A stretch of DNA of 53,001 nt, taken from assembly GCA_035604685.1 (NCBI GenBank), contig DATNIB010000032.1, positions 1-53,001 of the forward strand, given 5' to 3'. Both the position numbers and the translations under genes were made by a program. The notes under the pieces were generated by a model, which worked only from the letters and a program-made list of their open reading frames with translations, was not told where the DNA came from and did no database searches. Positions 52,904-53,001 of the stretch are shown here, in pieces. The stretch comes from DATNIB01 sp035604685. Lineage in GTDB: Bacteria; Actinomycetota; Acidimicrobiia; Acidimicrobiales; RAAP-2. Within the stretch, counting starts at the first letter, position 1, and each line of letters starts with the position of its first letter.

Positions 52904-53001
52904 GGCTGGGACCGCGGCAACGACTGGCTCGGCGGCTGGGACCGCGGCAACGACTGGCTGGGCGGCTGGGACCGCGGCAACGACTGGCTGGGCGGCTGGG
53001 A
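52904..53001. repeat. 30-bp tandem repeat, three copies and part of a fourth, in frame with rplE
   Basis: The unit begins GGCTGGGACCGCGGC. Copies lie at 52904-52933, 52934-52963 and 52964-52993, with a partial copy to the window edge; they differ at one base. The period is a multiple of three, and on the leftward strand it reads as the decapeptide PAA(Q/E)PVVAAV in the rplE frame. None of the three leftward frames contains a stop between 53001 and 52841. The array continues beyond the window. Confidence 0.9.

Noticed and set aside
52904..53001. Tandem repeat as a CRISPR array
   Set aside because: The copies abut with no spacers and keep a reading frame.

Overview
This is a high-GC chromosomal segment from an actinobacterium. 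The gene order (spc and alpha ribosomal operons followed by truA, rplM, rpsI, glmM and glmS), the frequent GTG/TTG starts, the four-base stop/start overlaps, the zinc-type S14 and GuaB3 all fit Actinomycetota. The abundance of acyl-CoA dehydrogenase and amidohydrolase genes makes an Acidimicrobiia-like lineage my best guess, but this is inference from content, not a phylogeny.

Layout. 1-3350 is an accessory catabolic block: two amidohydrolases (one cut by the window edge) and a divergent alpha/beta hydrolase. A decayed serine-recombinase fragment (3678-3944) separates it from core genes. 3964-7889 is a succinate dehydrogenase operon (anchor, flavoprotein, iron-sulfur subunit) ending in an SCP2-like gene. 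8270-16217 is a long leftward run: a B12-binding mutase subunit, sucC, sucD, purN, purH, metF, icd and mdh. Together with sdh it holds much of the TCA cycle plus one-carbon and purine steps. 16490-21581 runs rightward: guaB3, guaA and a PcrA/UvrD helicase, each pair overlapping by four bases. 21584-26149 holds two acyl-CoA dehydrogenases with a SRPBCC protein and a secreted protein between them. 26277-36565 runs leftward: CoA-pyrophosphatase-type NUDIX, groEL, groES (perfect CIRCE operator overlapping a good promoter), an RDD membrane protein, the tRNA t6A genes tsaD/rimI/tsaB/tsaE, a family-4 uracil-DNA glycosylase, alr, nnr and acpS.

glmS (36562-38400) and glmM (39922-41271) are split by an IS110-family insertion sequence (about 38414-39840). 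Its left non-coding end folds on paper into two adjacent 56-nt interrupted hairpins, the arrangement expected of a bridge RNA that guides IS110 recombinases. From 39922 to the right edge the ribosomal region reads leftward: rplE, rpsN, rpsH, rplF, rplR, rpsE, rpmD, rplO, secY, adk, map, infA, rpmJ, rpsM, rpsK, rpsD, rpoA, rplQ, truA, rplM, rpsI, glmM.

Points most worth a second look: the IS110 element and its candidate guide RNA; infA, which appears to start at CTG; rplE, whose frame stays open upstream through a 30-bp tandem repeat encoding an Ala/Pro/Val decapeptide to the window edge; the serine-recombinase relic beside sdhC; and a GuaB3 protein that keeps the IMP dehydrogenase catalytic cysteine.
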